Assembly: GCF_013368755.1 (NCBI RefSeq)
Contig: NC_049566.1
Span: 1-64,000, forward strand
Reading direction: 5' to 3'
From: Talaromyces rugulosus
Lineage: Eukaryota > Ascomycota > Eurotiomycetes > Eurotiales > Trichocomaceae
DNA: 64,000 nt
A program made the position numbers and the translations under genes. Below are positions 13,283 through 23,362 of the stretch, in pieces (the first letter of the stretch is position 1; every line of letters begins with the position of its first letter). The notes below the pieces were generated by a model that did no database searches, was not told where the DNA came from, and saw only the letters and a program-made list of their open reading frames with translations.

Positions 13283-13705
13283 TGACCATTATACAGGCCT
13301 ATACCTATAAATCTCTGCTTGACTATTATGTGGATTTATACCTATAAACCTCTATTTGACTGTTATGTGGGTCTATACCTACAAACCTCTACTTGATTAT
13401 CATATAGACCTATATCTATAAATCTCTGCTTGACCGTCATGTGGGTCTATATCTATAAATCTCTACTTGACTGTTATGCGGGTCTATACCTACAAACCTT
13501 TGTTTGATTGTTATGTGGGTCTATGCCTATAAATCTCTACTTGACTATTATATGGGCTAATATCTATAAATCTCTGCTTGATTGTTATGTGGGCTAATAC
13601 CTATAAACCTCTGTTTAACTATCATGCGGGTCTATGTCTATAAATCTCTGCTTGACTGTTATGTGGGCTAATGCCTATAAACTTCTGCTTGACTATTATA
13701 TGGGT
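13283..13705. repeat. RIP-mutated 37-bp minisatellite
   Basis: About eleven units of the 37-bp repeat seen at 1688-2073, now strongly diverged by transitions (for example GACCGTCATGCGGGCC has become GACTGTTATGTGGGTC). It occupies the equivalent position downstream of the dead helicase copy. Confidence 0.85.
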
Positions 13706-13758
13706 ATTTTGTGCTTATAGAACCTTCTCTATTTCTATATTATTGTGGTGTATGTATC

Positions 13759-15582
13759 TATATATGGCTTATGATTAAATTGGAATCCTTACTGCTCTTG
13801 ATATCTACTTGTATTGTATTATTAATCTATAAATATATCCACGTTATCTTTTCTATTAATCCACTACGCTTTTCTCTATGTTTTCTAAACTTTCGCTGAA
13901 AATGATGAATTAATGCAGTCTGGTTCTTATAGAGGATCTCTCCCCTGGGTATCTGCGCTAATCGCTGCTTCTATGCTGGCTAGATCACTTTTTATATCAG
14001 TCCATACAATAACTACGCCATGGTGTGTGCTGTTGTCTCTAAATATTGATATGCTTCTTTGGTATGCTGATATCTACTATAATTGACATAAATCTATTAT
14101 AGACATATCTACTGTAGTGAATAACACTGAAAATATACTGTATAATCCTTATATCTATTCCTTCTATCTTTGCGTTGATTCTTGGTTACCTTATAGATGG
14201 TCTCCTTGATCCACACTGCTGCCTATTGGCCTTTGGCCTGGGAACATTGATATGTGAAATGCTCGCTGGGTGCCTTGTGTATCATATAAATCTGGTATTA
14301 TCCTACCCACCGGTCAAAATGCTCCTAGATAGAATCTATTATTCGCGCCTTATATTTGATATATGATCGTAATTGCTCCTATAGCTTGTTGTATTCTCTC
14401 TGCTGGGTATGTGGTATTATTACTATGGTGAATGCCTTGCTTAACTTTCGTTTTAGGGACCGCGCTGGTGCTGGGATTGGTGATCTGGTCTGGATCTGAA
14501 CCTGTCTGGCTGGTGATATGGCTGGGGTCTCACTCTGTGTGGTTAGTGATGTGGCCTATGTCTTAACTGGTATGGCTGCTGTATAATATCTATTATATGC
14601 TGCTTCACTTTTCTTGCACTACTGCCACTGGTACCCATCTACTTCTCTATTTAAATATAGATTGAATACGCCTTGTTAATATAGCTGATTAATGTATTGC
14701 TGTATCTATTTTAATGTCTGTAATGATTTTATATCTTAATTGGTCACTGGGTCTTTTTATTTATTACTATTACTATCTAAAACTATTATTGCCATGCTGC
14801 CCTGCCTATCTTACCTAGTATGTCCACTCTTCTAGGCATAATCTAATAATGATTGGGGACGTCTAACGTGGATCACATATTGGATGTTGGGGATATTAAT
14901 GTCTATACCTAATGTACTGGTGGTTATGATGATGCTGCTAGGCGTTTGTTAGAATGTGTTTAACATCCTAGCTTAATTAATTGTGTAGAAATGGTATGTA
15001 TTGTATTTTAATGCTTTTATGATCTGCTCTGTCTGGTACTGGCTATTAGTGTATACTATTATTTTGCTAAGTGAATATTGTGGGATCTTCTGTTTAATCT
15101 ATATTATGATGGCTGCTTCTATATTATTATGTTGGCCATGCTCTTGTAGCTGTGTAATGTAGATTATCTAATATATAATGTTGTGATAATTAGTATGTGT
15201 GTGGATCTAATATATAGTATTAAGAAGGAAATATATCTGCTAGTATAATCACTCCTTATTCTTTTAGAGTATTGTCGCTATTAATAATAATATAGGAGTA
15301 TAGTACTGGACTAACTATTCTAACTATGTTATTAATTTGCGGAAATTATACTAGTTATACAATATAATATGATATTTATCAATTATAATCTAGTTTAACT
15401 GGCTGGTGAACTGCTTGCAATTTAAAAATGTATTAAATATTTCATTATATATAATGGACTCGGACATAATTAATATAATTAATATATCATTAATAGGTTG
15501 TTAATTATTCTATATGATACATTAAATATCTAATTCCACATATTAATACTGTAAATTATCTCGTAATGATACTAATAGGATG
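13759..15582 (-). pseudogene. RIP-killed telomere-linked helicase, C-terminal half
   Basis: Collinear with 2125-3949 of the intact helicase gene at a near-constant offset of 11,633-11,634 bases, so there is almost no insertion or deletion. Differences are dense transitions, often CA to TA, that create stops and remove motif residues. The segment ends at GGATG (15,578-15,582), where the gypsy element was inserted; the gene resumes at 23,363. Confidence 0.92.
15578..15582. repeat. Target site duplication GGATG, left copy
   Basis: The five bases before the LTR are GGATG, and the five bases after the other LTR (23,363-23,367) are also GGATG. In the intact helicase gene the same site appears once (3945-3949), confirming a clean insertion with 5-bp duplication. 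Confidence 0.96.
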
Positions 15583-16239
15583 TGTCAATCGGTTCAACAA
15601 CTCGTCACCAAGATGTGAATCGGGGTGGGTATTCTGCTAACAGAAGACAAGATGAGAACGTTGTGTAAGGCAATCCTAGGATAAGTAGAGTACTATCGCA
15701 ATGATAGGCTGCAAAGTATGTTGAAGAGTAATAGTAATATGCTATTTGCTTGAGAGAATAAAACACAATGAGCTAGATACATGATGGTAAATGAGTGTCC
15801 TTATATAGCTGATCCTAAACATAGCGAGCATAGTCGATGCTCTGTTGGCTATGTTGTTGACATATCCAAACATAGTCTGGCTATGTTTGGCTATGTTCCC
15901 TGCATAGTCACGTGCCATGGTGCACTTCCACTGACATGGTGCATGCGCACCGCTGGGGTGCATCCGCACCGGGTGTACTCGCACAGGGTAGGTGGTTCTG
16001 CACTAAGTGTATTTGCACGGAAATGGTGCAGCCGCACCATTTAGGGTGTATGTCCACCTGGTGTGTCTTCACTAAACCAGTGCATCTGCACTGTCCAGAT
16101 CACGTGAGTTCTCGTGTAGTCACTTCCGTCTTCGTTCCTACAATTAGCAAGTCTACTCCATAGGAGTTTCAGGCAGCTTGCTTATGTAAGTAGCGTCCGC
16201 TACTTATCGATTGGCTGAGCGTTCACGATTCTTATGACA
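15583..16239 (-). repeat. Long terminal repeat (3' LTR of minus-strand gypsy element), 657 bp
   Basis: Begins TGTCAATC and ends TTATGACA, so both ends carry TG...CA. It looks identical to the copy at 22,706-23,362 by base-by-base reading of the starts and ends and by identical frames within it. The coding strand is minus, so this is the 3' LTR. Confidence 0.95.
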
Positions 16240-16252
16240 ATCCCCTCCTTCG
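16240..16252 (-). promoter_or_regulatory. Polypurine tract of the gypsy element
   Basis: On the minus strand the bases immediately before the 3' LTR read GAAGGAGGGGATT, a purine run expected to prime plus-strand DNA synthesis during reverse transcription. Confidence 0.75.
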
Positions 16253-16354
16253 AAGGCTGGCGTCCCGACAGTCACATAAATAGTCGCAGGCCCCCCGTCG
16301 CATAGGTAGGCGAATTTCTTTCTTGTTAACATTCTTGGTGGTGATGTTCTGACC

Positions 16355-16909
16355 ATGTCGTCAAAGCAAAACATAAATACGAAAAACCTTCGGCTGCGTA
16401 TCGAACAGTCTGGTATTATTCTGCCGATTCCTTGTCATCGTTGTGCAGTCCAAGGGAAGGTTTGCATTAAATCTGAAATTTCGAGTCGCTGTAGCGAGTG
16501 CGTTGGTTTTGGTCGCTGCAAGTGTCGCGATATGGCCTCGTCTGACCTGGCGTGGAAAAAGCTCATCAAGGCTCAAGAGAAGATTGAGGCCGATGACGAT
16601 CGGTTGAATGCTGAGCTTGAGGCTCTCCTTGCCAAACGGGCTCGTTTGCATAAACAAAGGAAACTTCTCCGAAAGCGTGCTGGAGAATTTATTCAAACGG
16701 ATATAAAGGATGTGGAGGAGTTGGAGCGTTTGGAGGAAAAGGAGGAGGAGGAACGGAAACGAGAGGCCGAGCTGCAAAAATCAAACGAGATGATTGCGGC
16801 TGCCATCCAGGAGTTTCCCGTGTCGTCTAACAACGAGTTCGACCACGTCCTCTCCGAGTTTCTTTCTGGCGAAACGCTCGAATCTTTTCGGGGCAGTTCA
16901 AGTGCCTAA
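16355..16909 (+). CDS. Antisense Zn2Cys6-like coiled-coil protein in the gypsy element, 184 aa
   Basis: This frame lies opposite to gag-pol, between the 3' LTR and the end of pol, and overlaps the last 83 bases of pol tail to tail. Residues ~27-58 hold six cysteines spaced C-x2-C-x6-C-x8-C-x2-C-x7-C (starting PCHRCAVQGKVC), which fits the fungal Zn2Cys6 binuclear cluster pattern. A seventh Cys lies two residues before the last. Residues ~70-145 are a charged heptad-like coiled coil rich in Lys, Arg, Glu and Leu, where a dimerization helix would follow such a finger. The start is the first ATG after the LTR; the plus-strand promoter would lie in the LTR. I infer a DNA-binding, possibly regulatory protein carried by the retrotransposon. 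Fold and function are untested. Confidence 0.72.
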   Translation: MSSKQNINTKNLRLRIEQSGIILPIPCHRCAVQGKVCIKSEISSRCSECVGFGRCKCRDMASSDLAWKKLIKAQEKIEADDDRLNAELEALLAKRARLHKQRKLLRKRAGEFIQTDIKDVEELERLEEKEEEERKREAELQKSNEMIAAAIQEFPVSSNNEFDHVLSEFLSGETLESFRGSSSA

Positions 16910-19460
16910 CTGGTTCCCATGAGTTGTGTTCCGGTCCGTATCCTTTCCAGCTGACTAAGTAAAAGATTCTTCCTTCCACTAACTTTCTCTTTAGAATGTT
17001 TTCAACTTCATATTCATCCTCGGTTGCTTCGTCGTTACTGTTTTCTGGGTTTTCGGTTGGTTCCAATAATGAGATGTGAAATACTGGGTGCACTTTCATT
17101 CTTGCTGGTAGTCGGAGTTTGTAATTGTCGTTAGCGAGTTTTTCTTGAATTGTGAAAGGTCCGTATTTGATAGCGTCAAGTTTGTTGCTTGGTCTCTTGC
17201 TTGGAATGTTGAATTTTTTCTGTCCAATTGTTCGTCGTAGTAAGTAAACTTTCTCCCCCTTTTTGAGGATTGGCGCGTCCTCGCGCTTCTTGTCGTAGTA
17301 GGTCTTCATTCGGTTTTCAGCCCACTTGATGTCTTTCGATATTGTCTGATGGAGTGCCTGTAGTTTGTTGGCTTGTATTATCGCGGCTTCGGATAATCCT
17401 TCTCGTGGTACTTCAGACCATGTCATTCTTGGGTGTCGTCCAAGATTCGCAAAATGTGGAACTTGTTTTGTCGTAGCGTTTTCTGCATTGTTTAATGCGA
17501 ACTGTGCTAATGGTAGTAGTTCTACCCAATTGTCTTGTTCCCAATCTAAATAGTGTCGAAAATACTGTTCAACTGTTTGAATCATTCTCTCGGACTGGCC
17601 ATCAGTCTGTTGGTGATTCGCGGTTGATAACTTGTGATGCATTCCGCATGCCTTTGCAATTGTCTGCCAATATTTGGATGTAAACAACTTGTCTCGGTCT
17701 GTGATAAGTTCGTTTGGTAATCCGGTCCATACAAAAACTTTTCGTAACATAAGTTTTGCACATTGTTCTGCTGTCATATCCTTTGGTGTTGGTTCTAAGA
17801 TAACATATTTCGTAAGTCGGTCGACTGTTATCATGGCATCGGTGTAGGTAATTCCTGTTACTGGGTCCTTGGACTGCGGTAGTCCTTGGATAAAGTCAAC
17901 AGTGATACTTTTCCATGCTTCTTCTGGTACTTCCGGTATTTGCATTTTTCCAAAGGGTTTGTGGTGTACTGCTTTGTTTCTGTTGCATTCGTCGCAGTTT
18001 CTGATGTAATTCTCAACCCTTTTTCGGACATAAGGAAAGTAGAATGTTCGGGTAATCATTTCGATTGTCCTTTCAACTCCTTGGTGTCCTTTTGTTGGAG
18101 GATCGTGGTATCGCTGAATGACTTCCGTAGTCATATTCTGCGGTACTCTGATCATTCCATTCCATATCGCTAAGCCTTTCTGAACATTTTTCGTAACTTG
18201 TCCGGCTTGTAATTCTTCTTGTATTTTTTGATCCTTGTTGGTTTCCCGATACATTCGTTCGTAGAACGGATCATCGTCAACAACTCTTATTGCGGTCGCA
18301 ATGATCGCATTGTGATTGTGGCGTAGAACTCCTGATTCTTCTTGCAGAATGTTTGTCTTGGGGGGTTCTATCCCGATTGCGTAATCTGGTCGTCTGCTTA
18401 ATGCGTCTGCTGCTGCATTTTGTTTTCCTGGAATATGTTCAATCCTGTAATTGAATTTGGCTAGTTCTTCGGCCCATCGTATTTGTCTTCCAGATAATTC
18501 TTTTGTTGTCGTGAAGTACTTCAAATTGTGATGATCGCTTTTGACGATTACTTCATGTTTTGCTCCTTGGAGATAGTGCCGCCATTGTCGAAATGCTTGA
18601 ACTATCGCGAGTAATTCTCGGTCGTGGACGTCGTAGTTAACTTCCGCCGATGTAAACTTTCTCGAGTAGAATGCGACAATCTGCGTTTCTCCTTTTTCAT
18701 TGATTTGTTCATGGATTGCTCCAAGAGCATATCCAGATGCGTCTGTTCGTAGAATGCTTTGTAATTCTGGGTTAAACAGTTGTAATATTGGCGCAATTTT
18801 AACGAGTTCTTTAACGTTTTCAAAAGATCGTTGTCTTCTTGCTGTCCAATCGAATGGTTCGTCTTTTTTCAGCAATTCTGTCATTGGTGTTGTAACGTCT
18901 GAGTATTTCTCAAGATATCGTCGAACGTATCCGCTGGCTCCAAGAAAAGATTGTACGTCGTGGACGTTCGTTGGAGTTGGCCATTCGAGGATAGCGTCTA
19001 ATTTCTCTTTCGGTATTTCTAGTCCGTTTGTTGTATATACCATTCCTAGGTAGTTGACTCGTGTGGTGTCGAATTCACACTTCTTGATTTTGAGAGTTAA
19101 TCCTGCTTCCATGAGTTTTGTCATAACCAGTCGTACATGGTTATCGTGTTCCTTGGGGTCTTTTGAGTAGACTATAACATCATCGAAGTATACTGCAACG
19201 AAGAGGTTAAGGTATTCCCGTAGGATGTGGGTCATAAACCTCGCGAATTCTGCTGGTAGCCGTTTGAGTCCCATAGGCGCTACTAGCCATTCGTACAGTC
19301 CCAAGTCTGTAAGGAATGCTGTTTTCCAGATGTCGTCATTTTTCATTCGTAGGTTGTAGTATCCCCATTCAACGTCGAACATTGTCATGATTTTTGCGCC
19401 TTGCAATAAATCTCTCTTCTGTTCCTGGTGTGGTGCTTTGTTTGCGTCGTCTTCGGTCAT
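16827..19460 (-). CDS. Gypsy pol: reverse transcriptase, RNase H, integrase, chromodomain
   Basis: The frame of 877 residues continues the reverse transcriptase begun in the upstream frame. Visible in order: RT catalytic YFDD (in VAVYFDDVIVYSKD, ~residue 90); RNase H with LRTDASGYALGA; an integrase HHCC zinc domain (H...H, then CDECNRNK); DDE core residues in ITVDFIQGLP, ELITDRDKLF and TDGQSERMIQ; and a C-terminal chromodomain (SWKGYGPEHNSWEP) that would direct integration to marked chromatin. The listed start ATG is arbitrary: the true frame enters from upstream, and it is offset by one base from gag-protease at ~19,462-19,470. A missing A in a short A run, within the conserved DYRKLN-type motif, explains the break. 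Confidence 0.93.
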   Translation of the reverse strand: MTEDDANKAPHQEQKRDLLQGAKIMTMFDVEWGYYNLRMKNDDIWKTAFLTDLGLYEWLVAPMGLKRLPAEFARFMTHILREYLNLFVAVYFDDVIVYSKDPKEHDNHVRLVMTKLMEAGLTLKIKKCEFDTTRVNYLGMVYTTNGLEIPKEKLDAILEWPTPTNVHDVQSFLGASGYVRRYLEKYSDVTTPMTELLKKDEPFDWTARRQRSFENVKELVKIAPILQLFNPELQSILRTDASGYALGAIHEQINEKGETQIVAFYSRKFTSAEVNYDVHDRELLAIVQAFRQWRHYLQGAKHEVIVKSDHHNLKYFTTTKELSGRQIRWAEELAKFNYRIEHIPGKQNAAADALSRRPDYAIGIEPPKTNILQEESGVLRHNHNAIIATAIRVVDDDPFYERMYRETNKDQKIQEELQAGQVTKNVQKGLAIWNGMIRVPQNMTTEVIQRYHDPPTKGHQGVERTIEMITRTFYFPYVRKRVENYIRNCDECNRNKAVHHKPFGKMQIPEVPEEAWKSITVDFIQGLPQSKDPVTGITYTDAMITVDRLTKYVILEPTPKDMTAEQCAKLMLRKVFVWTGLPNELITDRDKLFTSKYWQTIAKACGMHHKLSTANHQQTDGQSERMIQTVEQYFRHYLDWEQDNWVELLPLAQFALNNAENATTKQVPHFANLGRHPRMTWSEVPREGLSEAAIIQANKLQALHQTISKDIKWAENRMKTYYDKKREDAPILKKGEKVYLLRRTIGQKKFNIPSKRPSNKLDAIKYGPFTIQEKLANDNYKLRLPARMKVHPVFHISLLEPTENPENSNDEATEDEYEVENILKRKLVEGRIFYLVSWKGYGPEHNSWEPVRHLNCPEKIRAFRQKETRRGRGRTRC

Positions 19461-19465
19461 ATTGT

Positions 19466-22400
19466 TTAATTTCGGTAGTCGATGACCATTCGTGGTGATC
19501 CGTCGCGTTTTGGTACAAACATTGCTTGTGCAGAAGCCTTTGCTTTTGATTCTCTGATGTAACCGGCTGCTAAGAATTTCTCAATGAATTCCTTAGTAGT
19601 TCGGAGTTCATCTTGTGAGATTTGTCGTTGCTTCACTTGTGGTACTTGTGCTCCTTCCTTGAGCGGTATCTCTGCTTCGTATTCTGTTTCGTGTTGTGGT
19701 AGTCGATATTCTTTCTTCACAAATAATTCGGTAAAGTCCCGATATTTTTCTGGTAGCTTGTCGAGCACTTCCTTTAGTTCTTTTTCGTAGATTTCTTTTG
19801 GTTTCTTTCGTGTTTCAATTTGTCGGCCTATTTCGTTTATTTCTTCAGCATGTTTCACCTTCAACTGCTGGTTCGGCTTGATCCCCATCTGCTCTGTTTG
19901 CAGCGTTTTCAGGTCTATTGACACCGTCTCGTGTTTCCAGTCAATGACAGGATTATGTTTCCGTAGCCACGTCATTCCGAGTATAATGTCGAAATCCTTT
20001 CGCTCGAACGGACTTAAATCCAGTTGGATGCTTTCTTCGTGTTCTCCTGATTTGAGTGTGATGTTTCCAGTTCGTCGTACGAATCCTTCGATCGTGATTT
20101 GTCCTTCAAAATTTTGTACAGTATGCCATAGGTTTGTCTCGTGCGTTTGGATCCTGTTTTTCTTGACGTATGCTTCGCTAATGTAGTTCGTTGATGCTCC
20201 CGAGTCGAGGAGTAGTTTGGCTTCGTGTCCGTTGATTGTTCCCTTGATAATGATCACAGTTTCTCCTGTCTTGATAGTTGTGGCAATAAGGTGGTGTCCC
20301 TTTCTGTGCCTCTCAAGGTATCGTTTCTGTGATAGAACAATTTCGGTCCAGTCTTCATCGGTGTAGATGACTCGTCCTTCGTGGTATGGACATTTTTTCG
20401 CGTAGCACTGGTCAGTTTCGATGCTATTATGGAAAGGGTGCCAAATTTCTTCTGCGTAGCACCAACATTCGTTCCAGCCCTTCGGGCAGTCCGGGATGGG
20501 TTGATAGATGATCATCGGTGCCGTTGGCTTCCATTTGTTCTTTTCCTTTTCTTCGAGGTGAGTCGGACATTTTGACTCATAGCATTGCGTCCAGTGTATT
20601 TTCTTGTGATGGTGTCCTCCATATTGTGGGTAGTACATGCATGAACATCTTTCGGTATGCCCAAGCATCGGGTGGCACAACCGTGTTCCTTTGGTGAGTG
20701 AGACGTATTCGAATTCGTTTGCGAGTGCGATGTTCTTTTTTCCGTGCATATCGCATTTGTGAAATGTCCACTCGTGGCATTTTTCGCATTCGAGGATGTG
20801 TTGTCGGTATGTCTGAATAGAGTCTTCCCAACATACTGGTTTGGGTGGTTTGCAACTGCATTCTCGTTTTGGTTCTTCGTAGTCGATTTCAGGGAATTCT
20901 TCTGTTGTTTCGGAGTCTTCGCTGTCTGTTTTCAGTTCTTCTTTGCTTGTTTCTGGAATCTCAATTTTTATTCCTGGAACCGTCGTGCTGGTTCCTAGGA
21001 CTGAATCCCATTCTTTCTTTGTGATTGGTGGTCGTTTCTGGAACAGTCTGATTGTTTCATTTGCTTGGTCGATCGCCCTTGCGGCGTCTCTTCTGAGGTT
21101 TGTTGTTCTTGTTAACTGTGAATGTTGCGGGGTGTCTGATTCTCGATCCGAGTCCTCGTGGTCAACTTCTCTGTCTTTTCCACCGTCTCGAAACGTCAGG
21201 GGGTGTCGGCTTTCACTTCCTGATGAAAGGTCATCAATACGCCGTCCAGCGGTTTTGCTGTATTGGTCTTCTCTGCGAGGTTCTCTGATCGGTCCTTTCT
21301 CTTGACCTCGTCGTAGGTGAGGTTGCGCTTCTTCCGGGTTAGCGTCTTCTTCCTGGGGTGGTTCCCTTTCTGAACTCTGTCTGAGGCGTCCCTTAGATTG
21401 CCCAGGGCTATCTTCTTGCTCGAATTTCTTGAGCGATTCGTATATTTCCTTTTCTAGTATCGGTCCCCAGAAGTCCTTGACTTCGTCGACCTGTTCATTT
21501 TCTGACTCCTCCTCCTCACTGTCCGAGGGGGTCACAATTGTCTGGTGTATGGCCGCAACTTGTTGATGGACTGTTGTTATTTTTTGAGGGCTGACGTTAC
21601 CGTTCTGTTTGTTTTGCCCTGATCGACACTGTCGTGCAAAGTGTCCTTTTCGTCCGCACTTGTAACAAGCTTTGTTTTCCTTGCGCTTGGCCATTTCTTC
21701 CTTACTGATCACGTTGTTGAGCTGCATCTTGACATCGCCGTCCTTGTCGTATTGGGTTCCTCGCTTTGCCGATGTGTTGGCATACTGAGGGAATCCTCCA
21801 ACTTTCTTCCATCTCTGAAACTCCTGTCGCTTCTGTTTGATCTCGAACAGTTTGTTGTCAATCTTGACCGCCATCTCAATGAATCTGTCAATGTTGTCGG
21901 GTCGGTCGAGTTTGATGAGTTCCGTCTGGACTTCTTCCTTGAGCATGTTCTCAAAGGTTGCGATTTGAATAGCATCATCATAGTGTAGTGGTGTTACTAT
22001 CTGTCGGAATTTGGTTGCCAACTGCTGAGCGGATCCGGTCTGTCGTAGGTATCTTAGTTGTCTTTCCGCGGTCCGTAGCTCGTCGATGTTTCCGAACGCT
22101 TCTCCAAGTTTCTGTTTGAACATGCCGTAGTTCGAAAACAGTTCCCTGGTGATAGTCCCCCAACTACTTCTGTCGGTAGTGTACAATTCACTTAGCATGG
22201 GTTGTATCCATTCTGCTGCTGCATCGGTAAAGCATGATGCCACAAAGATCATTTTCTTTTTGTCATGGGTGATCTGGTTGGCTTCGATATGCATTTCCAT
22301 GTTGACCAAAAATGTCTTCAACTTAGATCTAGTTCCGTCGAAGGTCATGGGTTTTGGTAGTTTGACCCTGTTGCCGGCTGTTCCAGCTTCGCCAGGTGGT

Positions 22401-22636
22401 ATAGCCATGACTTGAGCTTCGAGTTGGTTGACATGATCGTCTCTTTCAGCGATTGCAGCTTGCAGTCTTTGAATGTGTTCATTCATTTGATCGATGACTC
22501 TTTCCAACGTGGTGAATCTTTGCTGGGTTTGCTCGTCGGGTTCATCGTCACTGTCTTGATCGACTGGTCTTGCTTGTCTTGCAGGTGGGCGCGGAGTTGC
22601 CGGTCCTGCTGCTGGTGCATTGCTATTTCCTGCCAT
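19466..22636 (-). CDS. Gypsy gag-protease and start of reverse transcriptase, 1056 aa
   Basis: The N-terminal ~300 residues form a Pro/Ala-rich leader plus a retrotransposon Gag capsid-like region. A single zinc knuckle CYKCGRKGHFARQC (CX2CX4HX4C) lies at ~327-340. An acidic, charged linker and a second Cys/His-rich stretch (~600-760: CSCKPPKPVC, CEKCHEW, HKCDMH, CSCMYY, CWCY) follow; the latter is unusual for gag and may bind metal. Aspartic protease is marked by LLLDSGAST (~810). The frame then enters reverse transcriptase (QAMFVPKRDGSPRMVIDYR) and stops. It starts 66 bases inside the 5' LTR boundary. Stop and continuation in the -1 frame suggest a mutation, because programmed shifts usually lie between gag and pol and not inside RT. 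Confidence 0.92.
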   Translation of the reverse strand: MAGNSNAPAAGPATPRPPARQARPVDQDSDDEPDEQTQQRFTTLERVIDQMNEHIQRLQAAIAERDDHVNQLEAQVMAIPPGEAGTAGNRVKLPKPMTFDGTRSKLKTFLVNMEMHIEANQITHDKKKMIFVASCFTDAAAEWIQPMLSELYTTDRSSWGTITRELFSNYGMFKQKLGEAFGNIDELRTAERQLRYLRQTGSAQQLATKFRQIVTPLHYDDAIQIATFENMLKEEVQTELIKLDRPDNIDRFIEMAVKIDNKLFEIKQKRQEFQRWKKVGGFPQYANTSAKRGTQYDKDGDVKMQLNNVISKEEMAKRKENKACYKCGRKGHFARQCRSGQNKQNGNVSPQKITTVHQQVAAIHQTIVTPSDSEEEESENEQVDEVKDFWGPILEKEIYESLKKFEQEDSPGQSKGRLRQSSEREPPQEEDANPEEAQPHLRRGQEKGPIREPRREDQYSKTAGRRIDDLSSGSESRHPLTFRDGGKDREVDHEDSDRESDTPQHSQLTRTTNLRRDAARAIDQANETIRLFQKRPPITKKEWDSVLGTSTTVPGIKIEIPETSKEELKTDSEDSETTEEFPEIDYEEPKRECSCKPPKPVCWEDSIQTYRQHILECEKCHEWTFHKCDMHGKKNIALANEFEYVSLTKGTRLCHPMLGHTERCSCMYYPQYGGHHHKKIHWTQCYESKCPTHLEEKEKNKWKPTAPMIIYQPIPDCPKGWNECWCYAEEIWHPFHNSIETDQCYAKKCPYHEGRVIYTDEDWTEIVLSQKRYLERHRKGHHLIATTIKTGETVIIIKGTINGHEAKLLLDSGASTNYISEAYVKKNRIQTHETNLWHTVQNFEGQITIEGFVRRTGNITLKSGEHEESIQLDLSPFERKDFDIILGMTWLRKHNPVIDWKHETVSIDLKTLQTEQMGIKPNQQLKVKHAEEINEIGRQIETRKKPKEIYEKELKEVLDKLPEKYRDFTELFVKKEYRLPQHETEYEAEIPLKEGAQVPQVKQRQISQDELRTTKEFIEKFLAAGYIRESKAKASAQAMFVPKRDGSPRMVIDYRN

Positions 22637-22705
22637 GATTAGCTCGTTAGTAAGGTTTGATTGCTTACCTAGTTCTCAAAACTTCGTGTTATGAGGGTGT
22701 TTTAT

Positions 22706-23362
22706 TGTCAATCGGTTCAACAACTCGTCACCAAGATGTGAATCGGGGTGGGTATTCTGCTAACAGAAGACAAGATGAGAACGTTGTGTAAGGCAATCCT
22801 AGGATAAGTAGAGTACTATCGCAATGATAGGCTGCAAAGTATGTTGAAGAGTAATAGTAATATGCTATTTGCTTGAGAGAATAAAACACAATGAGCTAGA
22901 TACATGATGGTAAATGAGTGTCCTTATATAGCTGATCCTAAACATAGCGAGCATAGTCGATGCTCTGTTGGCTATGTTGTTGACATATCCAAACATAGTC
23001 TGGCTATGTTTGGCTATGTTCCCTGCATAGTCACGTGCCATGGTGCACTTCCACTGACATGGTGCATGCGCACCGCTGGGGTGCATCCGCACCGGGTGTA
23101 CTCGCACAGGGTAGGTGGTTCTGCACTAAGTGTATTTGCACGGAAATGGTGCAGCCGCACCATTTAGGGTGTATGTCCACCTGGTGTGTCTTCACTAAAC
23201 CAGTGCATCTGCACTGTCCAGATCACGTGAGTTCTCGTGTAGTCACTTCCGTCTTCGTTCCTACAATTAGCAAGTCTACTCCATAGGAGTTTCAGGCAGC
23301 TTGCTTATGTAAGTAGCGTCCGCTACTTATCGATTGGCTGAGCGTTCACGATTCTTATGACA
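22706..23362 (-). repeat. Long terminal repeat (5' LTR of minus-strand gypsy element), 657 bp
   Basis: Offset exactly 7123 bases from the other LTR, with the same ends and the same internal frames, so the pair appears identical. As the 5' LTR for minus-strand transcription it should hold the element's promoter. Purine/pyrimidine-alternating GTGCA-rich repeats at ~23,037-23,220 are a notable internal feature. Confidence 0.95.

Larger units (their letters stand above)
15583..23362 (-). mobile_element. Young Ty3/gypsy LTR retrotransposon (chromodomain class), 7780 bp
   Basis: Two apparently identical 657-bp LTRs, a 5-bp target duplication, a polypurine tract beside the 3' LTR, and gag-protease-RT-RNase H-integrase-chromodomain order identify a complete chromovirus-type gypsy element on the minus strand. 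It sits inside an already RIP-mutated helicase copy but shows no RIP itself, so it inserted after the RIP episode. Two defects or peculiarities stand out: a one-base frame break inside reverse transcriptase at ~19,460-19,470, and a 184-aa antisense gene near the 3' end. No convincing tRNA primer-binding TGG lies next to the 5' LTR, so priming may be unusual. Confidence 0.95.

Noticed and set aside
15912..16080. GTGCA/TGCAC-rich block in the LTR as a separate repeat element
   Set aside because: It is a normal internal part of this LTR family, present in both LTRs, and not an independent insertion.
15742..16163. Open frames inside the LTRs (80-87 codons, both strands)
   Set aside because: They occur identically in both LTRs and derive from GTGCA-type repeats; no sign of a protein.
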